Below are positions 25,709 to 35,134 of a stretch of DNA of 64,000 nt, piece after piece; the stretch's first letter is position 1, and each line of letters begins with the position of its first letter. Location: positions 248,001 to 312,000 of the forward strand of contig NZ_CADIKB010000001.1 in NCBI RefSeq assembly GCF_902859825.1, in the 5' to 3' direction. Source of the DNA: Paraburkholderia phenoliruptrix (GTDB lineage Bacteria; Pseudomonadota; Gammaproteobacteria; Burkholderiales; Burkholderiaceae). A program made the position numbers and the translations under genes. Under the pieces are notes generated by a model. That model ran no database searches. It had not been told where the DNA came from and saw nothing but the letters and a program-made list of their open reading frames with translations.

Positions 25709-27126
25709 GAAGAGGTCCCCTGCAAGCTCGGCTTGATCAGATTCGTTGAGCCGAGGCCAAGCGGCACGCGCGCGGTGACGAGCGTGTGGCCAGGCTGTGA
25801 ACTGAGTTCGAGCGTGCCGCCGAGCGCTTCCACGCGTTCACGCATGTTGCGCAGTCCCACGCCCGAGCGGCGGCCCATAAACGCGTGCGCGACGTCGAAC
25901 CCGCAGCCATTGTCGGCGATGCTGAGCGTGACCGCATCGTTCGAGACTTCGAGCGCCAGCGCTGCGCTCGACGCGTGTGCATGCCGCACGATGTTCGTCA
26001 AAGCTTCCTGGGCGATGCGGAACAGCACGGTGTTGACCGCATCGGCGAGCACGGCGGCATGCGTGTGGGTGATCTGGGTAAAGCTGATTTCAATGCCCGA
26101 CTGTTCGCTGAGTTCGCGCGTGAGTTGCTCGATTGCCGCTGCGACGCCCAGGTCGTCGAGCATTGACGGACGCAGTGCATGAGAAATGCGCCGCACTTCA
26201 CGCAGCGTGTCGCCGAGCCGCGTAAGACTGGTGGAGAGGGCGGCTTCGGCAGCGGGCACGCGCGTCTCGCTGCGCTCGAAACGGGCGAGCGCCGATTCCA
26301 GCAGCAGTTTCACCGACACCATCATCTGACTGATGCCGTCATGCAGTTCGCGCGAGAGCCGCGCACGTTCGTTCTCCTGCGATTCGACGACCTGCTGCGC
26401 GAGCCGCTTCAGTTTTGCGTCCGCGCTGCGATACTCGGTGACGTTCAGCACGAGCGCGCACAGCGCAATGGCGGCGAGCCCCGCCAGTGCAATGGCGTCG
26501 ATCCACATCATGGTGCGATCGATATTGCTCGCCGCCCGTTCGTCGATATGCGCGAGCGTCGTATCGACGTCGTCGAGATAGATGCCGGTGCCGATCATCC
26601 AGCCCCAGCGTTCGAGCGGCACGACATACCCGAGCTTGGAAGCAACCTTGCCCGTCGACGGACGATGCCACAGATAACGCACATAGCCGCCGCCCTGCGC
26701 AGCCGCTGCGAGCAGCTTCTGGATGGTCGGCACACCCTGCGGATCGCGCAGCTCCGACAAATCGCGCCCCACGAGGTCGGGCTCCCGCGGATGCATCAGC
26801 GAGCGGCCGTGCATGTCGTAGACGAAGAAGTAGCCGTCTTTGCCGAAGTCCATCTTCTCGAGAACGCCAAGCGCGCGCGTGCGGCGCAGCGCGTCGTCGC
26901 GCGCGTTGTCCTCGCCGGCTTCGTAAAGCGGTGCGATCGCCGAGGTGGCCAACTCCACGTAATGCTTGAGTTCGATCTCCTTGCTGGCCATGTAGGCCGC
27001 CTGGGTGGTCGCGTGCTGCGTTTGCGCAAGCGCGGTCGCTTCCCGGCGCACACCGATTTCGATGCTGGCGATAGCCGCAAGGAAGGGCACGATAGCCAGC
27101 AGGACAATCTTGGCTTTGAGTTTCAT
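25705..27126 (-). CDS. Sensor histidine kinase with single-Cache periplasmic domain
   Basis: 473 residues. TM1 at about 5-22. A periplasmic sCache_2 domain (about 35-195) has the typical GYFFVYDMHGRSLMHP and WGWMIGTGIYLDDV. TM2 at about 208-228. HisKA_3 dimerisation helix with H262 in LSRELHDGISQ, then an HATPase with ADNGCGFD and GVGLRNMRERVEALGG. This is the NarX/DegS class that pairs with LuxR-type regulators, here the next gene with ATGA overlap. Cache domains of this kind often sense small carboxylates, consistent with a monocarboxylate-type symporter divergently encoded; that ligand is an inference. Confidence 0.93.
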   Translation of the reverse strand: MKLKAKIVLLAIVPFLAAIASIEIGVRREATALAQTQHATTQAAYMASKEIELKHYVELATSAIAPLYEAGEDNARDDALRRTRALGVLEKMDFGKDGYFFVYDMHGRSLMHPREPDLVGRDLSELRDPQGVPTIQKLLAAAAQGGGYVRYLWHRPSTGKVASKLGYVVPLERWGWMIGTGIYLDDVDTTLAHIDERAASNIDRTMMWIDAIALAGLAAIALCALVLNVTEYRSADAKLKRLAQQVVESQENERARLSRELHDGISQMMVSVKLLLESALARFERSETRVPAAEAALSTSLTRLGDTLREVRRISHALRPSMLDDLGVAAAIEQLTRELSEQSGIEISFTQITHTHAAVLADAVNTVLFRIAQEALTNIVRHAHASSAALALEVSNDAVTLSIADNGCGFDVAHAFMGRRSGVGLRNMRERVEALGGTLELSSQPGHTLVTARVPLGLGSTNLIKPSLQGTSS

Positions 27127-27496
27127 CGTTGAAAAGACCGCCAGTCGGCTACGTAGTAATACGTAGTCCGCTTACGTAGTTGCGCGCTTGTGAGGACGCT
27201 TACGAAGGCGAATACTACATCCCCGCGGCGTACTGCGTCTCGCGGGACGCTTTCGCCGTCATGCCGGCGCCGTTCGGTGCTTATTTCGGCGCATATTCCG
27301 GTGCGCGATTCGTATGAACCTTGCGGCGGGCCTGCTTCATGCTCGCCTCGTCATGCGTCGGCGTTGCGCACAGGCAGATTCCGGTTTCTGCAGGGTTATC
27401 GCGTGGGTATTCCATGCACATGCCCATGACCGGGTTTCCGCGCGGCGGACCACGAGTCCGGATGCGCGGTGTCAATAATAGACCTAGGAGAAGTAT
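27127..27496. other. Divergent control region between kinase and symporter genes
   Basis: 370 bases holding the TACGTAGT cluster at its left end and the ribosome site TAGGAG (27484-27489) of the DUF3311 gene at its right end. No gene supported. Confidence 0.55.
27150..27180. promoter_or_regulatory. Three TACGTAGT repeats, candidate response-regulator sites
   Basis: Exact octamers TACGTAGT at 27150-27157, 27160-27167 and 27173-27180, spaced 10 and 13 bases start to start. They lie 24 bases upstream of the kinase start and about 320 bases upstream of the divergent DUF3311 gene. Clustered, helically phased direct repeats suit a NarL-type dimer array. Confidence 0.5.
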
Positions 27497-27694
27497 ATGG
27501 AGACCTCCCCATCCGCCGGCCGGTCATGGCTCTGGCTCATTCTTTTGCTCCCGTATATCGCGCTGTTGTGGTTGCCGTTCTATAACGACACGCGTCCGTC
27601 GTTTGCCGGGTTTCCGTTCTTCTACTGGTATCAGTTCCTGTGGGTGCCGTTGACCTCGCTACTGATTTACATCGTGTATCGAGGTGTCAAATGA
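27497..27694 (+). CDS. DUF3311 small membrane protein
   Basis: 65 residues with two hydrophobic segments (WLWLILLLPYIALLWLPF and FLWVPLTSLLIYIVY), a polytopic mini-protein of the DUF3311 type. It starts at ATG 27497 behind TAGGAG and overlaps the symporter start by four bases (ATGA), so the two are translationally coupled. DUF3311 proteins regularly precede sodium:solute symporters and are presumed accessory subunits, comparable to YhdT-type small partners. Confidence 0.9.
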   Translation: METSPSAGRSWLWLILLLPYIALLWLPFYNDTRPSFAGFPFFYWYQFLWVPLTSLLIYIVYRGVK

Positions 27695-29172
27695 GCGATC
27701 TGAATCCCGTCAATCCGGTGGCGATGACCGTCTTCATCGCATTCTTTGCTCTTGTCACAGTGATCGGCTTCTTTGCCGCTCGCTGGAAACGCGGCGATCT
27801 CACGCAGTTGCACGAATGGGGTCTCGGCGGCCGTCAGTTCGGAACGATCATTTCCTGGTTCCTCGTAGGCGGCGACTTTTACACCGCGTACACGGTGATC
27901 GCAGTGCCGGCGCTCGTCTATTCCGTCGGCGCGTATGGTTTCTTCGCGCTGCCGTACACGATCATCGTCTATCCCTTTGTGTTTGCCGTCATGCCGAAGC
28001 TGTGGAAGGTCGCGCATGCGAAGAATCACATTACGGCAGCGGACTACGTGCACGGCGAATACGGCGGCAAGTGGTTTCCGGCCGCGGTCGCGCTGACCGG
28101 TATCGTGGCGACGATGCCGTATATCGCCCTGCAACTGGTCGGCATGCAAGTGGTGATCAAAGGGCTCGGCGTGAGCGGCGAATTGCCGTTGATTGTCGCT
28201 TTCGTGATTCTGGCGCTCTATACGTACGCGAGCGGCCTGCGTGCACCGGCGATGATCGCGTTCGTGAAGGACATCATGATCTACATCGTCGTGATCGCGG
28301 CGGTGTGGCTGATTCCTGCAAAACTCGGCGGCTATGCGCATGTCTTCGACGCAGCGGATACGTACTTCAAGGCGAAGGGCGGCGCGACCGGCATCATTCT
28401 CAAACCGACGCAATTCACCGCGTATGCATCGCTCGCGTTGGGCTCCGCGCTTGCTGCCTTCATGTATCCGCACACGATGACGGCAGTGTTATCGTCTTCG
28501 TCGGCGAAGACGGTCCGCAAGAACGCGATCTTCCTGCCGGCTTACACGCTGCTGCTCGGCCTGATCGCGTTGCTCGGCTATATGGCCATTGCGGCGGGCG
28601 TGCATGTGAAGTCTGCCTCGGACATGGTGCCTGCACTCTTTAACACGCTGTTCCCGTCGTGGTTCGTCGGTTTCTCGGCGGCCGCTATCGCCATCAGCGC
28701 ACTGGTTCCGGCGGCAATCATGTCGATCGGCGCGGCAAATCTGTTCACGCGCAACTTGTGGCGTCCGCTGGTTTCGCCGAACATCACGCCCCAAGCGGAG
28801 GCGGCGAATGCGAAGATCGTCTCGCTCGTCGTCAAGTTCGGCGCGCTGCTGTTCATCGTGTTCCTGCCGACCCAATATGCAATCGACCTGCAATTGCTTG
28901 GCGGCGTGTGGATCCTGCAGATTTTCCCGGCTATCGTCTTTTCGCTGTACACGCGGCGCCTGAATACGCCCGGCCTGTTCAGCGGTTGGCTGGTCGGCAT
29001 CGTGCTCGGCACCTCGCTCGCCATTTCGCAAGGGCTCAAGCCGGTGTTCGCACTGCATCTCGGCGATGCGGTCTACCCGGTTTATATTGGCCTGATCGCG
29101 CTCGTGGTGAACATCGTGGTCGCGTTTGTGGTATCCGCGGTGTCGCCGCGGCGGGTGGCGGTGACCGCCTGA
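27691..29172 (+). CDS. Sodium:solute symporter (SSS), MctP-like
   Basis: 493 residues from ATG 27691, the same length as the monocarboxylate permease MctP of rhizobia. About 13 hydrophobic segments; the N-terminus shows the family pattern LGGRQFGTIISWFLVGGDFYTAYT, then GYFGGKW-like DYVHGEYGGKW, and AFMYPHTMTAVLSSSSAKTVRKNA. Likely Na+-coupled import of a small organic acid such as lactate, pyruvate or acetate; the substrate is inferred from the MctP resemblance and the neighbouring Cache kinase. Followed by a terminator. Confidence 0.88.
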   Translation: MSDLNPVNPVAMTVFIAFFALVTVIGFFAARWKRGDLTQLHEWGLGGRQFGTIISWFLVGGDFYTAYTVIAVPALVYSVGAYGFFALPYTIIVYPFVFAVMPKLWKVAHAKNHITAADYVHGEYGGKWFPAAVALTGIVATMPYIALQLVGMQVVIKGLGVSGELPLIVAFVILALYTYASGLRAPAMIAFVKDIMIYIVVIAAVWLIPAKLGGYAHVFDAADTYFKAKGGATGIILKPTQFTAYASLALGSALAAFMYPHTMTAVLSSSSAKTVRKNAIFLPAYTLLLGLIALLGYMAIAAGVHVKSASDMVPALFNTLFPSWFVGFSAAAIAISALVPAAIMSIGAANLFTRNLWRPLVSPNITPQAEAANAKIVSLVVKFGALLFIVFLPTQYAIDLQLLGGVWILQIFPAIVFSLYTRRLNTPGLFSGWLVGIVLGTSLAISQGLKPVFALHLGDAVYPVYIGLIALVVNIVVAFVVSAVSPRRVAVTA

Positions 29173-29198
29173 GCGCTCCTGCAGGAGCGAGTGTTATG

Positions 29199-29235
29199 AC
29201 GCCGCGAGCCGTTGCGCTCGCGGCGTTTTTTATTT
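29199..29235 (+). terminator. Rho-independent terminator after the symporter
   Basis: Stem ACGCCGCGAG / CTCGCGGCGT around CCGTTGCG, followed by a T-rich run TTTTTTATTT. A second small palindrome, GCGCTCCTGCAGGAGCG, lies just before it (about 29172-29189). Confidence 0.88.
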
Positions 29236-29272
29236 GAGCCTCACGCCAGACGAGGCGCTTGCAACGAGCGCA

Positions 29273-30223
29273 TTACACCAGCACTTCCACCGATTGCATG
29301 GCCCGGCGAATATCCGTTGTTCGGCCCCAGGATTCGTCGCGGATCGTTTCGATCAGGCAGTCGATGAAACATCGTGACGCGGCGTCGGCAGGCTCACCGG
29401 TGCGCATGATGATGCCAACCGTCGAGTCTTCGAGTTCCTCCCGCAGCGGGATCGCGCACAAACCGTCGCGCGCGGCGCACAGTTCGACGAGCGGCCACGG
29501 AAAAATGCTGAGCATGTCCGTGCGTTTGAGCAGCGCAACCGCGACGGTAAGCGAATGCAGAAAGTGAATACTGCGCGGCACCGGCAGCCCGTGGCGGGCG
29601 AACATCTGATAGGACGCCTGACCTTCGGTCTGCGGATCCAGTGCGACAAGCCAGTCGTTCTCGAGCAAGTCCGCGAGCGAACGCGAGTCCGCAAGGGGAT
29701 GACCTTGCCGCGCGACCACCGCACGGCTCGTGGCGAACAGCGGCTGATAGTTGAAGTCGCAAGTCGTTACACCTGGCGCTTGCCGTCCGACATAAATGTC
29801 CAGGCTGCCGTCACGTAGACGCGGTGTGGCGATGGCCAACAAGCCTTCGAACAGTTCCAGTTGAATTGCCGGCATTCGGGTGCGAAATCGCGCCACGGTT
29901 TCGGGCAGAAACGTCAGCGCGACCCACGCCGTCACCGCAATGGAAAGACGTCCGCTCGGTTCGCCGCGCATGGCATCGATGGCCTGGTGCGCCCGCGTCA
30001 TTTGTGCCGCGACGAGCCGCGCATGCGCAAGCAGGGTTTGCCCGCATGCCGTAAGCGTTACGCCCGACGATGTACGCACGACGAGCTGCATGCGCACGGT
30101 TTCTTCCAGTTGCTGGATATTTTGCGTAACGGCGGCCGGCGACGAATCGAGCATGCGCGCGGCGCCTCTGACACAGCCTGCATCGGCAATGGCGATCAGG
30201 ACGCGCAGTTGGTGGATTTTCAT
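29273..30223 (-). CDS. LysR-family transcriptional regulator
   Basis: 316 residues from ATG 30223 (MKIHQLRVLIAIADAG); the frame is open further upstream but the family start is clear. The N-terminal winged helix has VRGAARMLDSSPAAVTQNIQQLEETV (about 15-40) and a linker helix. The effector domain (about 90-300) has LFEGLLAIATPRLRDGSLDIYVG. This TsaR/CbL-like type regulates aromatic or sulfonate metabolism in relatives. No divergent metabolic gene sits beside it: a GGDEF-EAL gene is 255 bases away. Convergent with the symporter gene. Target unknown. Confidence 0.9.
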   Translation of the reverse strand: MKIHQLRVLIAIADAGCVRGAARMLDSSPAAVTQNIQQLEETVRMQLVVRTSSGVTLTACGQTLLAHARLVAAQMTRAHQAIDAMRGEPSGRLSIAVTAWVALTFLPETVARFRTRMPAIQLELFEGLLAIATPRLRDGSLDIYVGRQAPGVTTCDFNYQPLFATSRAVVARQGHPLADSRSLADLLENDWLVALDPQTEGQASYQMFARHGLPVPRSIHFLHSLTVAVALLKRTDMLSIFPWPLVELCAARDGLCAIPLREELEDSTVGIIMRTGEPADAASRCFIDCLIETIRDESWGRTTDIRRAMQSVEVLV

Positions 30224-30478
30224 TGTGTGGTTCAGCGGTTTGTGCGGCATGCGGTGAAGCGTTTGACGTTGCTTTACGCGTTCACCAACGTGACCCGTTC
30301 TCAAGAGGCCTATGCCGGCATATCGTGGAGGCACGGCTATGGCGTCGCGGTGCCTGTTCTTCCCTCGTGTGATAAAGGCGCTTACCTCCGTAGTCCTGAA
30401 GGTTATTAAAAGTTGGCTGAGTGCATAAAGCGAACTGTCATACGGTTCGTGTGTAATGCTTAGCATAGGAGCGTAACG

Positions 30479-31906
30479 ATGACTGAGCAAGTTTCCGTGC
30501 TGCCGCCAACTCAATCGGATGTGCGATTCCATCCCCCGTGCGGCGATGCGTCATTGCAGGCAGTCGCCATGCAAACGCGTGTGCAGGGCCACTGCGCATA
30601 TGGTTCGTTTATCGACTCGCTCACCGGCGTCTATAACCGTGCCTACGCGACAGGGCGCGCCCAGCAGTGGCTGAGATCCGCACAGGCCGCATGCGTGGCG
30701 ATGCTGGTTGTCAACCTGGACGGCTTCAGCAGGATCAACGACATTGCCGACTACGATCTCGGCGACCGCCTGTTGCGCAGCGTCGCACAGCGGCTCGCGG
30801 GCACCGTGGCCGCGAACGATCTGCTTGCCCGCATCGGCGGCGACGAGTTCGTGATTGTTACAGACGGTCACCGCGACGCGCCGGCGCTGCCCGCGTTCGC
30901 GCAACAGCTTCTGGCTTTATTCGTCGAGCCGTTTGTGATTGCGGGCCGTGAGTACCGCGTGAGCGCATCGGTGGGCGTTGCGCTTTCCAACGGCGATGTC
31001 CGCGACGCGGCGCTCCTCATGCGCGATGCCGGCGCCGCGATGCGCCGTGCGAAAACATACGGCCCCGGCAGTTTGCGTTTTTTTACGCGTGACATGAAGG
31101 AGGCGGCGCAACGCCGCTTTGCGATTGAAGACCTGCTGCGCGATGCGCTCGATGCGGGCGAATTCAGAGTCGCGTACCAGGCTGTCGTTGACGCTGCATC
31201 ACGCGAAATACTGGGCGTCGAGGCGCTCTTGCGCTGGACGAGCAGCGAACTCGGCGACGTCGCGCCTGCCGAATTCATCCCGATCGCCGAACAGGCCGGG
31301 CTGATGGAAGCAATCGGCGATTGGGTGCTGGAGCAGGCTTGCGCACAGGTCGCGGACTGGCGCTGGAGCATTGCGCCGGGCGTGACTGTCTCCGTGAACA
31401 TTTCGCCGGTGCAGTTCAACGAGCGGCTCGTGCAGCATGTCGCTGCATGTCTTGCCAACACCGGCCTGCAACCTTCTGCCCTGCAACTGGAAATCACAGA
31501 AGGCATGCTGATGCCCGACGATCCGGCTGTATGCGCGACGATGTCCGAGCTGGTGAAACTGGGTGTGAAGCTGACCATCGACGACTTCGGTACGGGCTAT
31601 GCCTCCATGTCATACCTGAAGCGCTTTGCGCTGCATGGCCTGAAGATCGACCGCTCGTTTGTCGCGGGCTTGCCCGGCGACAAGGATTGCGCGGCTATTG
31701 CCCATGCGGTCGTGAAGATGGCGCACGCGTGCGGAATGTCCGTCACCGCGGAGGGCGTCGAGACCGAAGAACAGGCGAGCGCGCTGCACGCAATGGGCTG
31801 CGACACGCTGCAAGGCTACCTGTTCGGCCGGCCGGGCAGTGCTGCAGACTATGCCGTCAAGTTGACGGGAGCCGGCTGTTTCACTCGCGCGCGTCCGTTG
31901 AGATAA
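30479..31906 (+). CDS. GGDEF-EAL cyclic-di-GMP turnover protein
   Basis: 475 residues. The GGDEF motif is intact (120-124, RIGGDEFVIV), so diguanylate cyclase activity is possible. The allosteric I-site (RxxD five residues upstream) reads AAND and lacks the arginine, so product inhibition should be lost. The EAL domain is intact: EAL at 248-250 (GVEALLRW), DDFGTGYASMSYLKRF, the KIDRSF lysine and AEGVETEEQ. There is no sensory or membrane domain, only a 45-residue N-terminus, so the protein is cytoplasmic. The net direction of activity cannot be read from sequence. Confidence 0.93.
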   Translation: MTEQVSVLPPTQSDVRFHPPCGDASLQAVAMQTRVQGHCAYGSFIDSLTGVYNRAYATGRAQQWLRSAQAACVAMLVVNLDGFSRINDIADYDLGDRLLRSVAQRLAGTVAANDLLARIGGDEFVIVTDGHRDAPALPAFAQQLLALFVEPFVIAGREYRVSASVGVALSNGDVRDAALLMRDAGAAMRRAKTYGPGSLRFFTRDMKEAAQRRFAIEDLLRDALDAGEFRVAYQAVVDAASREILGVEALLRWTSSELGDVAPAEFIPIAEQAGLMEAIGDWVLEQACAQVADWRWSIAPGVTVSVNISPVQFNERLVQHVAACLANTGLQPSALQLEITEGMLMPDDPAVCATMSELVKLGVKLTIDDFGTGYASMSYLKRFALHGLKIDRSFVAGLPGDKDCAAIAHAVVKMAHACGMSVTAEGVETEEQASALHAMGCDTLQGYLFGRPGSAADYAVKLTGAGCFTRARPLR

Positions 31907-32028
31907 GGAAGCGATCGTAAAACTGGGAGTTAGCGTTTTCGCGCGCGACTTCTAGAATGATTTTATAAAAACACGAACTCGAGCACCGCCGGGCCGGGCG
32001 GTGTTGTATTAATCAGGAGAGAGAGACC

Positions 32029-32301
32029 ATGTGTGATGCAGAAGTCGCCGCTGTGCTGCTGAACCGCTGCACGGCTCAGCCAATGGACAACGAGGAACCG
32101 GCTTACCTCGGCATATTGCGTGAAGGCAATCTGTCGTTCAAACACGAAATCGGCTTTGTCGCTTTGCGCGATCTTCCGGACCCCGAAGCATGCCGTACCG
32201 AGTCGATTATTTTTCCCGATGGCTCACGCGCGTTGCGCATGAGCGCGATGAAGGGTGAGAGCGGCTGGACGCGATGGACCGCCATGCAACCGCTGCACTG
32301 A
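32029..32301 (+). CDS. Hypothetical protein, 90 residues
   Basis: ATG 32029 behind CAGGAGAG, a good ribosome site. The sequence begins MCDAEVAAVLLNRCTAQPMDN, continues with KHEIGFVALRDLPDPEAC, and ends in GESGWTRWTAMQPLH. Three cysteines, no signal peptide, no domain I recognise. A GC hairpin (CACCGCC / GGCGGTG, 31984-32003) lies in its leader or ends the GGDEF-EAL gene. The good ribosome site and regional codon use support a real gene. Confidence 0.6.
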   Translation: MCDAEVAAVLLNRCTAQPMDNEEPAYLGILREGNLSFKHEIGFVALRDLPDPEACRTESIIFPDGSRALRMSAMKGESGWTRWTAMQPLH

Positions 32302-32334
32302 AGCAAGCACGGCGTATGCCGCTGCCGTATGCCG

Positions 32335-33576
32335 CTAGAACCTCTCCACGCTGAAAGGCCGCGTGTCCACCAGCGTTTGCTCGCCCGTCATCATTTCGGC
32401 GATGAGGCGGCCCGTCACCGGCCCGAGCGTGAGTCCGTGATGCGCGTGGCCGAATGCAAACCACAAGCCGTGATGTTTTTCAGCGCGCCCGATCACGGGC
32501 ATCATGTCCGGCGTGCAGGGCCGCGCGCCCATCCACGGTTGATCGTCGAGGCGTTTGTCGAGTGGAAAAAGCGTGCGCGCAATCGGTTCGACGGCGGCGA
32601 GTTGCGTCGGCGTTTTCGGCGCATCGAGCAACGCAATCTCGGCACCGGTCGTGAGGCGGATGCCGCGCGCCATCGGCGCGAGCAGATAGCCCTTTTCTGC
32701 GTCGAGCACCGGATGATTGAGGCGCGCACCCGCGCGCGGCGCGTAATGCATGTGATAGCCGCGCTTGACGCCGAGCGGCAGGTGATAACCCAGCCGCGAA
32801 CTGAGCACGCCCGACCACGGCCCCAATGCAACGACTACCGATGAAGCGTTGATCGTCCCCGCGTCCGTTGCCACTTCCCAGCCGTTGCGCAGCGTGTTGG
32901 CGTCGCCGGTAAAAAACCGGCCGCCGAGGCTCTCGAAGTATTTTGCGTACGCCGTGACGAGCGCGTTCGGGTCGCTCACCGAATCCGCCTGCGTATAGCG
33001 CAAGCCGCCTCGCAGGGCCTTGTCGAGATCGGGCTCGGCCTGCTGCAGGCGTGCGGCGTCGAGCGCTTCGAACTCAACGCCGTATTCGCGGTGCCATTGA
33101 TCTGCGAGCCGTAGTTCCGCATCCTGCGCGGCATTGCTGCGAAACACCTTGATCCATCCGGTCGGGCGCAGCAGCGCGCTTGCGCCTGCTGCCGCGGCGA
33201 GCGCGCGATGTTCGCTCACACAGTGTTCGATCAGCGTCGAATACGACCTGGCAATCCGGGCGTGTTTCGCGGGGTCGGAATTGCGCCAGTACCTCCACAG
33301 GAACGGCGCTGCATGGAAGAGCGCATCGGCGTGATAGCGAACGTCGAGCGACTGGTTGCGTGCATAGCGAAGCAATGCACCGAGTCCGCGCGGAAAGGCG
33401 TAGGGATAAACGCCTTCGCGCTGGATCAACCCCGCATTGCCGAACGACGTCTCGTTGCCGGGCGGCTTGCGGTCCACTAGTGCAACCTGCCGGCCGCGCT
33501 GCTGCAAATGCACGGCCACGCACACACCGACAATGCCGGCGCCAAGCACCACGGTATCGAATTTGATAGCTGTCAT
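32335..33576 (-). CDS. FAD-dependent amino-acid/amine dehydrogenase (DadA-like)
   Basis: 413 residues. N-terminal dinucleotide-binding motif VVLGAGIVGVCVAVHL with the acidic end LVDRK. DAO-family blocks include GNETSFGNAGLI, KRGYHMHYAPR and WMGARPCTPDMMPVIGRA, ending GHAHHGLTLGP near the flavin. It resembles D-amino-acid dehydrogenase small subunits. Third gene of the MFS-amidase-oxidase operon, starting three bases from the amidase stop. Inferred role: oxidative deamination of the amine or amino acid released by the amidase. Confidence 0.9.
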   Translation of the reverse strand: MTAIKFDTVVLGAGIVGVCVAVHLQQRGRQVALVDRKPPGNETSFGNAGLIQREGVYPYAFPRGLGALLRYARNQSLDVRYHADALFHAAPFLWRYWRNSDPAKHARIARSYSTLIEHCVSEHRALAAAAGASALLRPTGWIKVFRSNAAQDAELRLADQWHREYGVEFEALDAARLQQAEPDLDKALRGGLRYTQADSVSDPNALVTAYAKYFESLGGRFFTGDANTLRNGWEVATDAGTINASSVVVALGPWSGVLSSRLGYHLPLGVKRGYHMHYAPRAGARLNHPVLDAEKGYLLAPMARGIRLTTGAEIALLDAPKTPTQLAAVEPIARTLFPLDKRLDDQPWMGARPCTPDMMPVIGRAEKHHGLWFAFGHAHHGLTLGPVTGRLIAEMMTGEQTLVDTRPFSVERF

Positions 33577-33579
33577 CGC

Positions 33580-35121
33580 TTAAACCGCCGAGACGCCGGA
33601 GCCGCTCGTGCCCGCGTCGTTAAAGAGGGGAGGCGAGGTCACGCTCGATTTGAGCGACGCGTCCGCTTTTGTGAGCTTCGACAGATCCGGTCGCGGCCGG
33701 CGCAATACCGGCGATTGCGCGAACACCTGCTCCATGGCATGCGCGATGCCGAGCGTCTTGCGGTCGCCATGAAACGGCCCGACGATCTGCAAGCCGAACG
33801 GCATGCCGGCGTGATCGAGTCCGCATGGCAGCGAGACGGCGGGGTGCGTCGTGAGCGTGACGACGTAGGTAAGCGCGAGCCAGCGGTAATAGTTGTCCTG
33901 CTCGCGCCCATCGATTTGCGCGGCGTAAAGCTGCTGCCAGGGAAACGGCGACACCGGCGTGGTCGGCGAGATAATCACGTCGTACTGCCGGAACGCGGCC
34001 TGGAATCGTTTGAAAATGCGCGTCTGCTCGGCCTGCGCCCACGCGCTGTCCGCAAGGCTCATGCGCGCGCCGAGCTCGTAGTTGGCGCGCGTATTCGGGC
34101 CCAGCTGATTCGGGTCGCGTGTATAGGCGTCATGCAGACCGGCGACGAAACTCTCCGCGCGAATCACGTCGAAGCAGCGGTGCACGTCGCCGAGATCGAA
34201 GCGGACTTCTTCGCACGAACGGAAAGACGGCGCAATCAGCGCCATGCGCTCGCGAAACAGCTGGCGGATCGATGCATCCACATCGCAACTGCCGAAGTCT
34301 TCAGTCCAACCCACGCGCAGTGTGCTGAGGTCGATGTCGGCCGGCGCGGCAAAACCGAGTGGATCGACGGGAAAGCTGAGCGGATCGCCCGCGGAAATGC
34401 CGGCTGTCGCCGCCAGTTGCAAGCATGCCTCGGCGACGGTGCGGCCCATCGGCCCGACCACCGAGATCGGCGACCAGCCCACCAGCTTGCGCGAGTTGGG
34501 TACGAGTCCCGGCGTCGGACGAAAACCGACAACGCCGCATTTGGAAGCGGGAATGCGCAGCGAGCCGCCGGTGTCCGAGCCGGTGCACACGGGCAGCATG
34601 TCGCACGCGAGCGCAGCGGCGGAGCCGCCCGACGAGCCTCCGGCATTCAGCGCGGTATTGAACGGATTGCCGGTTGCGCCCCACACCGGATTGCGCGTGT
34701 TCGCGCCCGCGCCGAGTTCGGGCACGTTGGTCTTCGCGGTGACGATTGCGCCGGTGGCGCGCAGGCGCTCGACGAGCACCACATCTTGCGTGGGGACGTT
34801 GCCGCGCGACATCGGCGAACCATACGTCGTCAGGAGTCCGGCGGTATTTTCCAGATCCTTTACGCCGAGCGGCAAGCCATGCAGCAGACCCAGCGGTTCG
34901 CCGTCGAGCACCTGTTGTTCGGCGCGCTTCGCGGCGGCTCGCGCGGCGGGGAAGTCGGTGGCCGTAATGGCGTTGACGGCGGGATTCACGGCCTCGATTC
35001 GCTCGATGCATGCATCGAGCAGTTCGACAGGCGAGATCTCTTTCGCGCCGATCATCCGGCGCAGCTCGACCGCGCTGCGGCCGACCAGTTCGTTGTGCTC
35101 ACTTACATTGTCACGACTCAT
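33580..35121 (-). CDS. Amidase (amidase-signature family)
   Basis: 513 residues. The Ser-cisSer-Lys triad is visible: K88 (LPLGVKDLENT), S163 in NAGGSSGGSAAAL and S187 in TGSDTGGSLRIPA. This family hydrolyses amides, from glutaminyl-tRNA to aryl and fatty amides; no GatCAB context exists, so a catabolic amidase is more likely. It sits between the MFS importer (13 bases) and the FAD oxidase (3 bases), a compact operon for uptake and breakdown of one amide compound. No signal peptide. Confidence 0.92.
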   Translation of the reverse strand: MSRDNVSEHNELVGRSAVELRRMIGAKEISPVELLDACIERIEAVNPAVNAITATDFPAARAAAKRAEQQVLDGEPLGLLHGLPLGVKDLENTAGLLTTYGSPMSRGNVPTQDVVLVERLRATGAIVTAKTNVPELGAGANTRNPVWGATGNPFNTALNAGGSSGGSAAALACDMLPVCTGSDTGGSLRIPASKCGVVGFRPTPGLVPNSRKLVGWSPISVVGPMGRTVAEACLQLAATAGISAGDPLSFPVDPLGFAAPADIDLSTLRVGWTEDFGSCDVDASIRQLFRERMALIAPSFRSCEEVRFDLGDVHRCFDVIRAESFVAGLHDAYTRDPNQLGPNTRANYELGARMSLADSAWAQAEQTRIFKRFQAAFRQYDVIISPTTPVSPFPWQQLYAAQIDGREQDNYYRWLALTYVVTLTTHPAVSLPCGLDHAGMPFGLQIVGPFHGDRKTLGIAHAMEQVFAQSPVLRRPRPDLSKLTKADASLKSSVTSPPLFNDAGTSGSGVSAV

Positions 35122-35134
35122 TGCGTCCTCTTCG

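Noticed and set aside
33580..35121. GatA subunit of tRNA amidotransferase
   Set aside because: Amidase motifs fit, but no gatB/gatC nearby and the operon is catabolic.
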